From: Gemmatimonadota bacterium
Lineage (GTDB): Bacteria; Gemmatimonadota; Gemmatimonadetes; Longimicrobiales; Gaopeijiaceae
Length of the DNA: 13,113 nt
Assembly: GCA_041390125.1 (NCBI GenBank)
Contig: JAWKQN010000034.1
Location: 1-13,113 of the forward strand
Reading direction: 5' to 3'
Numbering within the stretch: position 1 is the first letter of the stretch; each line of letters opens with the position of its first letter. A program made the position numbers and the translations under genes. The notes under the pieces are model-generated. The model saw only the letters and a list, made by a program, of their open reading frames with translations, had not been told where the DNA came from and did not search any database. Below are positions 6,958-13,113 of this stretch, piece by piece.

Positions 6958-8284
6958 GGATGGCTCCTCCGGTCAGGAAGGTCGTCGGCAGGACCACCTC
7001 GTCGCGGTCGCTGCTCACCCGGACCCGGAGCGGCAGGCTGCGCGCGGTGGCGGCGTTCGCGGGGATACGGACCACCAGCGGGAGCGTGCGGCTCTCGCTC
7101 GCACCCAGCTCGAGCGGGGGCGCCAGCATCTCGGCACCGTCCACGCCCTCCAGGGCAACCTGATACTGCACGGCGCCCGGCCTCGGATCCTTGTTGGTCA
7201 CCTCCAGGAGGAAGGTGTTCCGCACGAACCCGTCGGGATCGACCGCGAAGAGCGAGCCGGGTGCCCGATTCACCGCGGCCTCGAAGGGCACGCGGCGGAC
7301 CATCAGCGTTCCCCCGGCCACGACCAGCGCCGCCAGCAGCCCGGCGTACACGAACGTGCGAGGCCGCCAGCGCCGTACGATCCGTCCCTGCGATTCGGCG
7401 ACGGAGCCGTAGGCCACCAGCGTCTCGTGGCCCAAGGGCTCCATGACGGTGGTGCAGGCGTCGATGCAGCGGGCGCACTGGATGCACTCGAGCTGGAAGC
7501 CGTTGCGGATGTCGATCCCCTGCGGGCAGACCACCACGCACTTGTTGCAGTCGATACAGCGGCCTTCCGTCGCGGCCAGCTTCCCCTTCTCCCGCGGCTC
7601 GCCGCGACCCTCGTCGTACGTGACGATCAGGCTCTCTTCGTCCGCCAGGGCGCTCTGGAAGCGCGCGTAGGGACAGAGGTAGCTGCAGAACTGCTCACGG
7701 AACCAGGTGAAATCCCAGAACCAGGCGACGGTCACCACCCCCACGAACGCGTAGGCAACCGGACCGGCCCGCCCGGTCCACAGCTCCCGCGCGCCGGCGA
7801 AGAGGCTGACCAGCGCCATGGCGATCAGGAAGGAGACCGCCGCGAACAGCGTCCACTTCAGGAGCTTGCGCCAGGCCAGGTCGAAGCTGAGGCCCTGGGC
7901 GTCGCGGCGCTTGCGCGTGGTCCGGTCGCCTTCGATCCACAGCTCGATGGGGCGGATCCACGTCTCCAGGAAGACCGTCTGGGGACAGGCGTATCCACAC
8001 CAGATCCGCCCGAAGATGGCGGTGAAGAAGAACAGCGAGAACGCGAGGAACAGCAGGAGCAGGAGGAGGAAGATCGTGTCGTAGGGCGTGAAGATCTGCC
8101 CGAACAGGAAGACCCTCCGCGCCGGGATGTCGATCCGCAGGAGCGGGTAGCCACTCACGGTGATCCACGGGGCCACGAACAACAGCAGGTGGAGGCCCGC
8201 GAAGGTCCACCGACGCAAGGTCATGAAGCGACCCTGGATGGACTGGGGATAGACCCACTCGCGTGTATGGCTGAAGCCCAGCAT
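6938..8284 (-). CDS. ccoG: cbb3 assembly ferredoxin / cupric reductase CcoG (FixG)
   Basis: A 448-residue membrane-bound iron-sulfur protein. CcoG has been shown to reduce Cu2+ to Cu+ so copper can be delivered to the oxidase. It begins MLGFSHTREWVYPQSIQGRF, the family start. Membrane segments lie near residues 27-42, 68-95, 143-163, 175-191 and 311-329. Cysteine pairs occur at the membrane border (Cys96/Cys100 in IWCGYACP, Cys200/Cys204 in FCSYLCP). Two [4Fe-4S] motifs follow: Cys243-Cys246-Cys249-Cys253 and Cys267-Cys270-Cys273-Cys277. The C-terminal 110 residues form the beta-rich periplasmic FixG_C domain. All expected cysteines are present. The ATG lies 12 bases after the ccoP stop and has only a weak upstream AGGG. 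Confidence 0.96.
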   Translation of the reverse strand: MLGFSHTREWVYPQSIQGRFMTLRRWTFAGLHLLLFVAPWITVSGYPLLRIDIPARRVFLFGQIFTPYDTIFLLLLLLFLAFSLFFFTAIFGRIWCGYACPQTVFLETWIRPIELWIEGDRTTRKRRDAQGLSFDLAWRKLLKWTLFAAVSFLIAMALVSLFAGARELWTGRAGPVAYAFVGVVTVAWFWDFTWFREQFCSYLCPYARFQSALADEESLIVTYDEGRGEPREKGKLAATEGRCIDCNKCVVVCPQGIDIRNGFQLECIQCARCIDACTTVMEPLGHETLVAYGSVAESQGRIVRRWRPRTFVYAGLLAALVVAGGTLMVRRVPFEAAVNRAPGSLFAVDPDGFVRNTFLLEVTNKDPRPGAVQYQVALEGVDGAEMLAPPLELGASESRTLPLVVRIPANAATARSLPLRVRVSSDRDEVVLPTTFLTGGAIHGGAAR

Positions 8285-8296
8285 GGCAGTCGGACC

Positions 8297-8830
8297 CTAG
8301 TTCTCGCTCGTGGGAGCGGACTCCTGGGTCACCTCGGGGTTGAGGGAGATGACGTAGGCAGCCACCTGGTTGACCTTCTCCGGCCCCAGCAGGCTGCCCC
8401 AGTTGGGCATGCCCTTGTCGAGCACGCCGTTGGCGATGACGTGCAGGATGGAATCGACCTGTGCGCCGTGGATCCATTCCTCGTCCACGAGGTTCGGTCC
8501 GATCCCGCCCTCCAGCGCCATCCCGTGGCAGACGAAGCAGTTGGTCTGGAAGACCTGCTCGCCCGCCGCGATCGCGTCCGGCGTCATCGCGAACGTCGCG
8601 ATCCCCTGGGCCTGCGCCGGCCAGCGCGCTTCGGCCGCGGCCATCTCGGCCGCCAGCTTCTTCTCGGCCGAGCGCTCGGCGATGAAGTGGTAGTGGATCC
8701 CGTAGGCCGCCGCCCAGACGATGGTGAACCAGAACAGGCCCAGCCACCAATCCGGGAGGGGGTTGTCGTACTCGTCGATGCCGTCCGCCTCGTCCGTATG
8801 GCCGAGCAGGCGGTTGGTGTCCTTGGCCAC
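8297..8830 (-). CDS. ccoP: cbb3 oxidase cytochrome c subunit CcoP, single-heme form
   Basis: A 177-residue membrane-anchored cytochrome c, the electron-entry subunit of cbb3 oxidase. It starts at GTG 8830-8828 with GGGAGGAG upstream; this GTG shares one base with the ccoQ stop (TAGTG). Residues 20-26 read EYDNPLP, followed by the WW-containing membrane helix (28-50), both typical of CcoP. Then come a helical spacer and one class I cytochrome c domain with CFVCH (Cys98, Cys101, His102) and the axial Met141 in KGMPNWG. Canonical CcoP is about 300 residues with two CxxCH motifs. This one has a single heme and lacks about 120 residues, with no frameshift or leftover second domain before ccoG. It is a genuine monoheme CcoP rather than a broken gene. 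Confidence 0.92.
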   Translation of the reverse strand: MAKDTNRLLGHTDEADGIDEYDNPLPDWWLGLFWFTIVWAAAYGIHYHFIAERSAEKKLAAEMAAAEARWPAQAQGIATFAMTPDAIAAGEQVFQTNCFVCHGMALEGGIGPNLVDEEWIHGAQVDSILHVIANGVLDKGMPNWGSLLGPEKVNQVAAYVISLNPEVTQESAPTSEN

Positions 8831-9006
8831 TACTCTCCTCCCTCTTCGAAGGGGATGCGTCCGTACTGTTCCATCAGGCCCCGCCGGGAGGGCGCGTACG
8901 CCCACCACGTCCAGGCCAGGAAGACCGCGAAGAAGACGACCGTCATCACGCCCATCAGCCAGCCCAGCTCGATGGAGCGAGCCGCTTCGTGGATCAGCGG
9001 GTTCAT
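8830..9006 (-). CDS. ccoQ: cbb3 oxidase small subunit CcoQ
   Basis: A 58-residue single-helix protein beginning MNPLIHEAARSIELGWLMG. It has a membrane helix (about residues 14-37) and then WAYAPSRRGLMEQYGRIPFEEGGE. The helix followed by a W-A-Y-x-P-x-x-[KR] motif is the pattern of CcoQ/FixQ, which stabilises the association of CcoP with the CcoN-CcoO core. Its ATG overlaps the ccoO stop (ATGA) and its TAG overlaps the ccoP GTG by one base, so it is tightly coupled on both sides. It is too short to be noticed by many gene callers. Confidence 0.9.
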   Translation of the reverse strand: MNPLIHEAARSIELGWLMGVMTVVFFAVFLAWTWWAYAPSRRGLMEQYGRIPFEEGGE

Positions 9007-9740
9007 TGCGCGTCTCCCGCCTGCTCACTGAGCATCCGCCGTCCGTCCACGCCGAGGCGTTGCAGGTACGCGATCAGGGCCACGATCTCGCTGTCCCATG
9101 TGGTCTGGGAGCCGGTGGCGGACAGGCGATCCACGACGCCCTGCCCCTGCGCCTGCAGGCTGCCGGAGACGTTGGCGACGTCGGCGTCGGTGTACGGCGT
9201 CCCCACGCGCCGGAGCGCGCGCACCGAGGCGGCGACGTCCTCCGGGTCGATGGACCGTTCGTAGAGCCAGGGATACGGTGGCATCACGCTCCCCGGAGAC
9301 GTGCTGCGCGGGTCGCGCATGTGCTCGAAGTGCCAGGCGTCGGGATACTTCCCGCCGACCCGGTGCAGGTCGGGTCCCATCCGGCGCGATCCGAGCAGGA
9401 AGGGTCGGTCGTAGGTGTACTCCACGGCCCGGCTCCATTCGCCGTAGCGGAGCACCTCGGCGCGCATGGGGCGCACCCACTGCGAATGGCAGAGGTAGCA
9501 GCCCTCGCGGACGTAGATGTCACGCCCGGCCACTTCCAGGGGCGTGTAGGGCGTGACGCCCTCCGGGGCCTCGGGTCCGTGCGCCGTGAACATGGGCACG
9601 ATCTCGACGAGCCCGCCGATGGAGATGACCACCGCGGTGACCACCGCAAAGACCGCGCTCCTCCCTTCGAAGATGCGCCGGTGGATCTGTCCGTACGCCT
9701 TCTCGGAGTCGCCGTGCGACTGCGTGTGCTTGTCGGCCAT
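9003..9740 (-). CDS. ccoO: cbb3 oxidase monoheme cytochrome c subunit CcoO
   Basis: A 245-residue cytochrome c anchored by one N-terminal helix (about residues 27-50). It has the heme site CYLCHSQWVRP (Cys81, Cys84, His85), which also carries the characteristic CcoO continuation. KYPDAWHFEHMRDPR (131-145) and SVMPPYPWL with axial Met153 follow. CcoO passes electrons from CcoP to heme b in CcoN. The length and motif order are standard. The ATG is 11 bases past the ccoN stop, and its Shine-Dalgarno (GAGGAGA) overlaps that TGA. All expected residues are present. Confidence 0.97.
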   Translation of the reverse strand: MADKHTQSHGDSEKAYGQIHRRIFEGRSAVFAVVTAVVISIGGLVEIVPMFTAHGPEAPEGVTPYTPLEVAGRDIYVREGCYLCHSQWVRPMRAEVLRYGEWSRAVEYTYDRPFLLGSRRMGPDLHRVGGKYPDAWHFEHMRDPRSTSPGSVMPPYPWLYERSIDPEDVAASVRALRRVGTPYTDADVANVSGSLQAQGQGVVDRLSATGSQTTWDSEIVALIAYLQRLGVDGRRMLSEQAGDAQ

Positions 9741-9750
9741 GTCGATCTCC

Positions 9751-11223
9751 TCAGGCCGCCGCCGCGGTCAGACGCGCGCCCTCGGGCGCCGGCCTCCGCA
9801 CGGTCAGGATGAAGTTGATGCCCATCATGATCGCGCCGATCAGGAACAGCGTCCCGCCGCCGAGGCGCATCCAGTAGAAGGGCTCGAGCCGGTTGACGAT
9901 GTCCACGAAGATCGGGTGCGCGAGCTGCCCGGTCTCGTTGATGGCACGCCACTGCAGGCCTTCCATCAGACCCGCCGCCCACATGGCCACCGTGTAGAGG
10001 ACGATCCCGATGGTGGCGAGCCAGAAGTGCTTCGTGGCCCACTCGGGCTTCGCGAGCGGACGGTTGTACAGCCGCGGCACCAGCCAGTAGAGCGTGCCGA
10101 AGGTGATCATGCCCACCCACCCGAGCGCGCCCGAGTGCACGTGGCCAACCACCCAGTTGGTGAAGTGCGAGAGGCCGTTCACGGCCCGGATGGACATCAT
10201 CGGGCCTTCGAAGGTGCTCATGCCGTAGAAGCTCACGGCCACGACCATGAACTTGATGACCGGATCCGACCGCAGCTTGTGCCAGGCGCCACGGAGCGTC
10301 AGCAGCCCGTTGAGCATGCCCCCCCAGGAGGGCGCCAGCAGCATGATGCTGAAGACCATGCCGAGCGTCTGCGACCATTCGGGCAGCGACGAGTACAGCA
10401 GGTGGTGCGGACCCGCCCAGATGTACAGGAAGACCAGCCCCCAGAAGTGGATGATGGAGAGCCGGTAGCTGTAGACGGGACGCTCCGCGGCCTTGGGCAG
10501 GAAGTAGTACATCAGGCCCAGGAACGGCGTGGTCAGGAAGAAGCCCACGGCGTTGTGCCCGTACCACCACTGCACCAGGGCGTCCGTCATCCCGGAGTAG
10601 ATCGGGTACGACCGGAACAGCGTGGCGGGAACGGCCAGGCTGTTCACGATGTGCAGCACCGCGATGGTGATGACGAAGGACATGTAGAACCAGATCGCCA
10701 CGTACAGGTGCTGGACCTTACGGATGGCGATGGTCCCGAAGAAGTTCACCGCGAAGGCCACCCAGACGAGCGTCACGGCCACGTCGATGGGCCAGATCAG
10801 CTCGGCATATTCCTTCGACTGGGTCATCCCCAGCGGGAAGGTGATGGCCGCCGAGACGATGATGGCCTGCCACCCCCAGAAGTGGACCCGCGACAGCAGG
10901 TCGCTCCACATGCGCGTCTTGAGGAGGCGCTGCATCGAGTAGTAGATGCCCGTGAAGCAGATGTTGCCCCCGAACGCGAAGATCACCGCGTTCGTGTGCA
11001 GGGGCCGCAGCCGTCCGAAGGAGGTCCAGGGCAGGCCCAGGTTGGCCGGCCACCAGGCGATCTGGAGGGCGATGATGACGCCCACCAGCATGCCCACCAC
11101 CCCCCAGAGCACGGTGGCCCAGAGGAACATCTTGACGATGTCGTCGTCATAGGACGCCGGTCCGCCCGGAGCGACGGCGTGCGCCGCGCGCGGATCCGAT
11201 GTCGTGGGGTTGTGTCCCGACAT
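9751..11223 (-). CDS. ccoN: cbb3-type cytochrome c oxidase catalytic subunit CcoN
   Basis: A 490-residue multi-pass membrane protein and the catalytic core of the high-affinity terminal oxidase, which reduces O2 to water and pumps protons. The cofactor ligands are all present. Low-spin heme b is held by His76 (in RPLHTNAVIFAFGG) and His363. High-spin heme b3 is held by His361 in GHVHSG. CuB ligands are His223 (WWYGHNAVG), His273 and His274 (GPHHLL). The Tyr that crosslinks to a CuB histidine in cbb3 enzymes is Tyr267, six residues before the His pair, as in the Pseudomonas stutzeri enzyme. The length is normal. The ATG has AGGGAA upstream. It is the first gene of the operon and divergent from the globin-coupled kinase. 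Confidence 0.97.
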   Translation of the reverse strand: MSGHNPTTSDPRAAHAVAPGGPASYDDDIVKMFLWATVLWGVVGMLVGVIIALQIAWWPANLGLPWTSFGRLRPLHTNAVIFAFGGNICFTGIYYSMQRLLKTRMWSDLLSRVHFWGWQAIIVSAAITFPLGMTQSKEYAELIWPIDVAVTLVWVAFAVNFFGTIAIRKVQHLYVAIWFYMSFVITIAVLHIVNSLAVPATLFRSYPIYSGMTDALVQWWYGHNAVGFFLTTPFLGLMYYFLPKAAERPVYSYRLSIIHFWGLVFLYIWAGPHHLLYSSLPEWSQTLGMVFSIMLLAPSWGGMLNGLLTLRGAWHKLRSDPVIKFMVVAVSFYGMSTFEGPMMSIRAVNGLSHFTNWVVGHVHSGALGWVGMITFGTLYWLVPRLYNRPLAKPEWATKHFWLATIGIVLYTVAMWAAGLMEGLQWRAINETGQLAHPIFVDIVNRLEPFYWMRLGGGTLFLIGAIMMGINFILTVRRPAPEGARLTAAAA

Positions 11224-11271
11224 ACCATTCCCTGTGTCGCGAGTGCGGGTCGGATACCGGCGCCCCCTTGG

Positions 11272-11286
11272 GCAGAGCCCATGCCA
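11272..11286 (-). promoter_or_regulatory. Sigma-54 (-24/-12) promoter for the cbb3 operon
   Basis: On the minus strand the site reads TGGCATGGGCTCTGC. Against TGGCACG-N4-TTGC it matches 9 of 11 defined positions, with the invariant GG and GC exactly 10 bases apart. The predicted start site is about 11260, giving a leader of about 37 bases before the ccoN ATG. An NtrC-family activator is encoded nearby and a palindrome lies at a suitable upstream distance. A sigma-70 promoter is not obvious in the same gap, though TATACC/TATCCG-like hexamers exist. Confidence 0.6.
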
Positions 11287-11313
11287 CTGCGCAAGTCATT
11301 GGTATAGAACGAC

Positions 11314-12855
11314 ATGGAAAAAGAGGACGTCGCGGGAGGGCTTCCGGCTGTGGGATATCGCACAGGCGGGGCGGGCACCCCCGCACAGGCCGAGTTCGAG
11401 GAGCTCAAGGAGATGGTGGCCTTCGGGCCGGAGCATGCGACCGTGCTCGCCGAGGCCCTCGAGGACCTGCGGCCCCACCTGCGTGAGGTGGCCGAGGCCT
11501 TCTACGCCACCATCCTGGAGGCGCCGCACGCCCGTTCGGTGCTCAAATCCCCAGCTCAGGTCGAACGGCTGAAGGGCACCCTGGTGCGCTGGATCGAGGA
11601 CGTGCTGGCGGGCCCCCACGACGCCGACTTCCACGGGCGCCAGCGCCGCATCGGCCAGGTGCACGTCATCCACGGGGTCCCGCCCCGCTACGTCTTCGCC
11701 ACCATGTCGACGCTGCGCGAGGAGCTGCGCAGCCGCCTGGAGGCGGTGCGGGGCTCCGAGCGCGCCCTGGCCTTCGCATCGGCCTTCGACCGGCTGACGT
11801 GCGTGGGGCTCGCCACGGTGATGGACACGTACATCGAGACGCGCGAGGAGCGGGAGCTGGACACCCTGCAGGGGCTGCTGGTCTCCAACCTCCCGGCCAC
11901 GGTGCTCCTGATCGACGCCGAAGGCCTCGTGACGTCGGCCGCCGCGTCCGACACGGGGCTCTTCGAGGGGGAGACGTCGGTGCGCCGTCCCTACCTGGAC
12001 GTGCTTCCCCGCACCCTGGTGCACGCCGCGCGGCTGGAGGCGCGCGTGGAGCGCGCCCTCGCCACCGGCCACGAGGTGACCCTGCCCCGGGTCGACGTGG
12101 AGGAGGATGGACGCGTGCGCAGCTTCCGCATCTCGGTCGTGCCCCTCGACCACCCGCGCGCCCGGGCCCTGGTGCACCTGGCGGACCTCACGGATGTCAT
12201 CCAGGCGGAGTCCCGCGTGCGGCAGTCGGAGACCCTCGCCCAGCTGGGCGCGTTCTCGGCGGCCGTGGCGCACGAGCTGCGCAACCCGCTGGCCGGGATC
12301 TCGGGCGCGCTGCAGGTCATCTCCCGCTCCCTGGACGAGGACGACCGGCGCCGTTCCGTGATGGAGAAGGTGGACGGTCAGCTGCGGCGCCTGGACCGGA
12401 TGGTCGGCGAGCTGCTGGACCTGGCCCGGCCCACCGAGCCGCGCCTCGCCCAGGTGGAGCTGGGCGATCCGGTCCGTGGCGCGGTGGAGCTCGTGCAGCG
12501 GGAGTTCCCCGCCGCCCGCATCGAGGTCGAGGGGGCGGGCGAGGCGCTGGCCGACCCCGATCTCCTGGGTCAGATCCTGCTCAACCTGCTCCAGAACGCC
12601 GCCCAGGCGCAGGACGGGGCGGGCCGCGTCCTCGTCCAGATCGACCCCGCCCAGGTCCGCGTGAGCGACGACGGGCCCGGCGTCCCGCCGGCGAACCGAC
12701 GGCGTATCTTCGATCCCTTCTTCACCACCCGCGTCCGCGGCACGGGCCTCGGTCTGGCGATCTGCCGCCGCGCCGCCCTCAGCATGGGCGCGGACCTGCA
12801 TCTGACCGACGGACCGCTGGCCGGCGCATCCTTCGTGCTGCGCTGGCCCACCTGA
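11314..12855 (+). CDS. Globin-coupled sensor histidine kinase
   Basis: A 513-residue soluble kinase (no membrane helix). Residues about 28-180 form a globin-coupled-sensor/protoglobin domain: FYATIL, with Tyr64 at the expected distal (B10) position, and RRIGQVHVIHGVPPRY, with His117 as the probable proximal heme ligand. A PAS-like domain spans about 185-298. The kinase core has the phospho-acceptor His320 in AHELRNPLAGI, the N-box NLLQNAAQA (Asn428), DDGPGVP (452-458), FDPFFTT (466-472) and GTGLGLAI (476-483). Globin-coupled kinases are known O2/NO sensors (e.g. Anaeromyxobacter AfGcHK). The gene diverges from ccoN and converges with the sigma-54 activator gene, which suggests it is the cognate sensor. 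ATG 11314 lacks a Shine-Dalgarno; a GTG at 11350 has GGGAGGG before it. Confidence 0.92.
   Translation: MEKEDVAGGLPAVGYRTGGAGTPAQAEFEELKEMVAFGPEHATVLAEALEDLRPHLREVAEAFYATILEAPHARSVLKSPAQVERLKGTLVRWIEDVLAGPHDADFHGRQRRIGQVHVIHGVPPRYVFATMSTLREELRSRLEAVRGSERALAFASAFDRLTCVGLATVMDTYIETREERELDTLQGLLVSNLPATVLLIDAEGLVTSAAASDTGLFEGETSVRRPYLDVLPRTLVHAARLEARVERALATGHEVTLPRVDVEEDGRVRSFRISVVPLDHPRARALVHLADLTDVIQAESRVRQSETLAQLGAFSAAVAHELRNPLAGISGALQVISRSLDEDDRRRSVMEKVDGQLRRLDRMVGELLDLARPTEPRLAQVELGDPVRGAVELVQREFPAARIEVEGAGEALADPDLLGQILLNLLQNAAQAQDGAGRVLVQIDPAQVRVSDDGPGVPPANRRRIFDPFFTTRVRGTGLGLAICRRAALSMGADLHLTDGPLAGASFVLRWPT
11348..11365. promoter_or_regulatory. 18-bp palindrome, candidate enhancer (UAS) for ccoN
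   Basis: CTGTG-G-GATATC-G-CACAG is palindromic at 16 of 18 positions, failing only at the symmetric G/G pair. Its centre is about 97 bp upstream of the predicted ccoN start site (11260), within the -80 to -150 range usual for NtrC-family activator sites. It lies in codons 12-18 of the kinase gene as annotated. A further CACAGGC at 11384-11390 repeats the right half-site and its following bases (11361-11367) at a 23-bp interval. Binding by the neighbouring activator is inference. Confidence 0.45.
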
Positions 12856-12865
12856 CGCCGGCGTC

Positions 12866-13113
12866 TCAGGCCAGTCCGAACTTCTGCATGCGGTAGCGCA
12901 GCGCGTAGCGTGTGATGCCCAGCAGGCGCGCGGCGGCGGACTGGTTGCCCTCCACCCGCGCCAACGCCTGCGCCACCAGGGTCCGCTCCACCTCCTCCAG
13001 GTCCACGCCCTCGTCCGGGAGCGTGAAGGCCCCGGCTGCCGCGCTCGGGCTCCCGCTCAACCCTCGGAAGCGGATCTCGGGCGGCAGGTCCTCGGACTCG
13101 ACGGTCGGGTGAC
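12866..13113 (-). CDS. NtrC-family sigma-54-dependent activator, C-terminal fragment
   Basis: The last 82 codons of a gene entering from the right edge. Before the apparent TTG at 13060 the frame stays open to the window end and reads HPTVESEDLPPEIR, the typical junction after the AAA+ domain of sigma-54 activators. A linker follows, then a Fis-type helix-turn-helix: LEEVERTLVAQALARVEGNQ, then SAAARLLGITRYALRYRMQKFGL. This ending is characteristic of NtrC/AtoC-type response regulators, which bind upstream enhancers and remodel sigma-54 holoenzyme. The gene runs tail to tail with the kinase, 10 bases between the stops. The receiver and AAA+ domains lie outside the window, so partnership with the kinase is inferred from adjacency and from the sigma-54 promoter in front of ccoN. 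Confidence 0.88.
   Translation of the reverse strand, partial: HPTVESEDLPPEIRFRGLSGSPSAAAGAFTLPDEGVDLEEVERTLVAQALARVEGNQSAAARLLGITRYALRYRMQKFGLA

Noticed and set aside
8297..8830. CcoP as a pseudogene fragment of a diheme subunit
   Set aside because: The frame is intact with proper start, helix, heme and Met ligand, and no remnant of a second heme domain lies before ccoG.
8831..9028. Longer ccoP start upstream of the GTG at 8830
   Set aside because: The added residues are out-of-frame ccoQ sequence and resemble no CcoP. The GTG has an excellent Shine-Dalgarno and couples to the ccoQ stop.
6830..9031. 733-codon plus-strand open frame opposite ccoG-ccoP-ccoQ
   Set aside because: It spans several real genes with clear heme and Fe-S motifs on the other strand and shows no domain of its own.
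9553..11307. Plus-strand open frame opposite ccoN
   Set aside because: No recognisable domain; CcoN has all cofactor ligands on the minus strand.
1..13113. CRISPR array, tRNA, rRNA, insertion sequence or prophage genes
   Set aside because: No repeat-spacer structure, no tRNA-like cloverleaf, no transposase or integrase motif and no terminal inverted repeats were seen. The three 15-base repeats in ccoI are coding.

Overview
The window is uniformly GC-rich bacterial DNA that is almost fully coding, with short or overlapping gene junctions. The base composition, the classical cbb3 oxidase gene order and the many sensor and regulator genes would fit an aerobic or microaerobic environmental bacterium such as a Gemmatimonadota, Acidobacteriota or Myxococcota member. 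That placement is only a guess, because there is no rRNA or other marker gene here.

Layout from left to right. (1) Positions 1-668, minus strand: a small protein resembling methanogen output domain 1, followed 2 bases later by the start of a probable PAS-type sensor that runs off the left edge. A striking 24-base dyad lies upstream of the pair at 767-790. (2) Positions 908-3506, minus strand: a complete CopA-type copper-exporting P1B ATPase whose 3' end overlaps a TfoX N-terminal-domain protein. A possible copper-repressor operator precedes copA. (3) Positions 3623-4162, plus strand: adenine phosphoribosyltransferase (apt), a housekeeping gene between the two metal clusters. (4) Positions 4225-11223, minus strand: a complete cytochrome cbb3 oxidase operon in the order ccoN-ccoO-ccoQ-ccoP-ccoG-ccoH-like-ccoI-ccoS. 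It includes the structural subunits and the copper delivery and assembly factors. Two of its genes, ccoQ and ccoS, are short (58 and 45 codons). CcoP has a single c-type heme site and the CcoH-like protein is only 62 residues long, so both are reduced versions. (5) Positions 11314-12855, plus strand: a sensor histidine kinase with an N-terminal globin-coupled-sensor domain, a PAS domain and a complete HisKA/HATPase core, divergent from ccoN. (6) Positions 12866-13113, minus strand: the C-terminal end of an NtrC-family sigma-54 activator with a Fis-type DNA-binding helix-turn-helix.

The most interesting reading concerns the ccoN/kinase junction. The 90-base gap contains a good sigma-54 (-24/-12) promoter match facing ccoN. 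An 18-bp near-perfect palindrome sits about 97 bp upstream of the predicted start site, inside the first codons of the kinase gene, which is the usual place for an NtrC-type enhancer. With a heme-based sensor kinase and a sigma-54 activator next door, the window looks like a self-contained circuit in which a globin senses O2 (or NO) and a sigma-54 activator switches on the high-affinity oxidase. It would be an analogue of FixL/FixJ-FNR control built from different parts. The parts are seen in the sequence; the wiring is inference.
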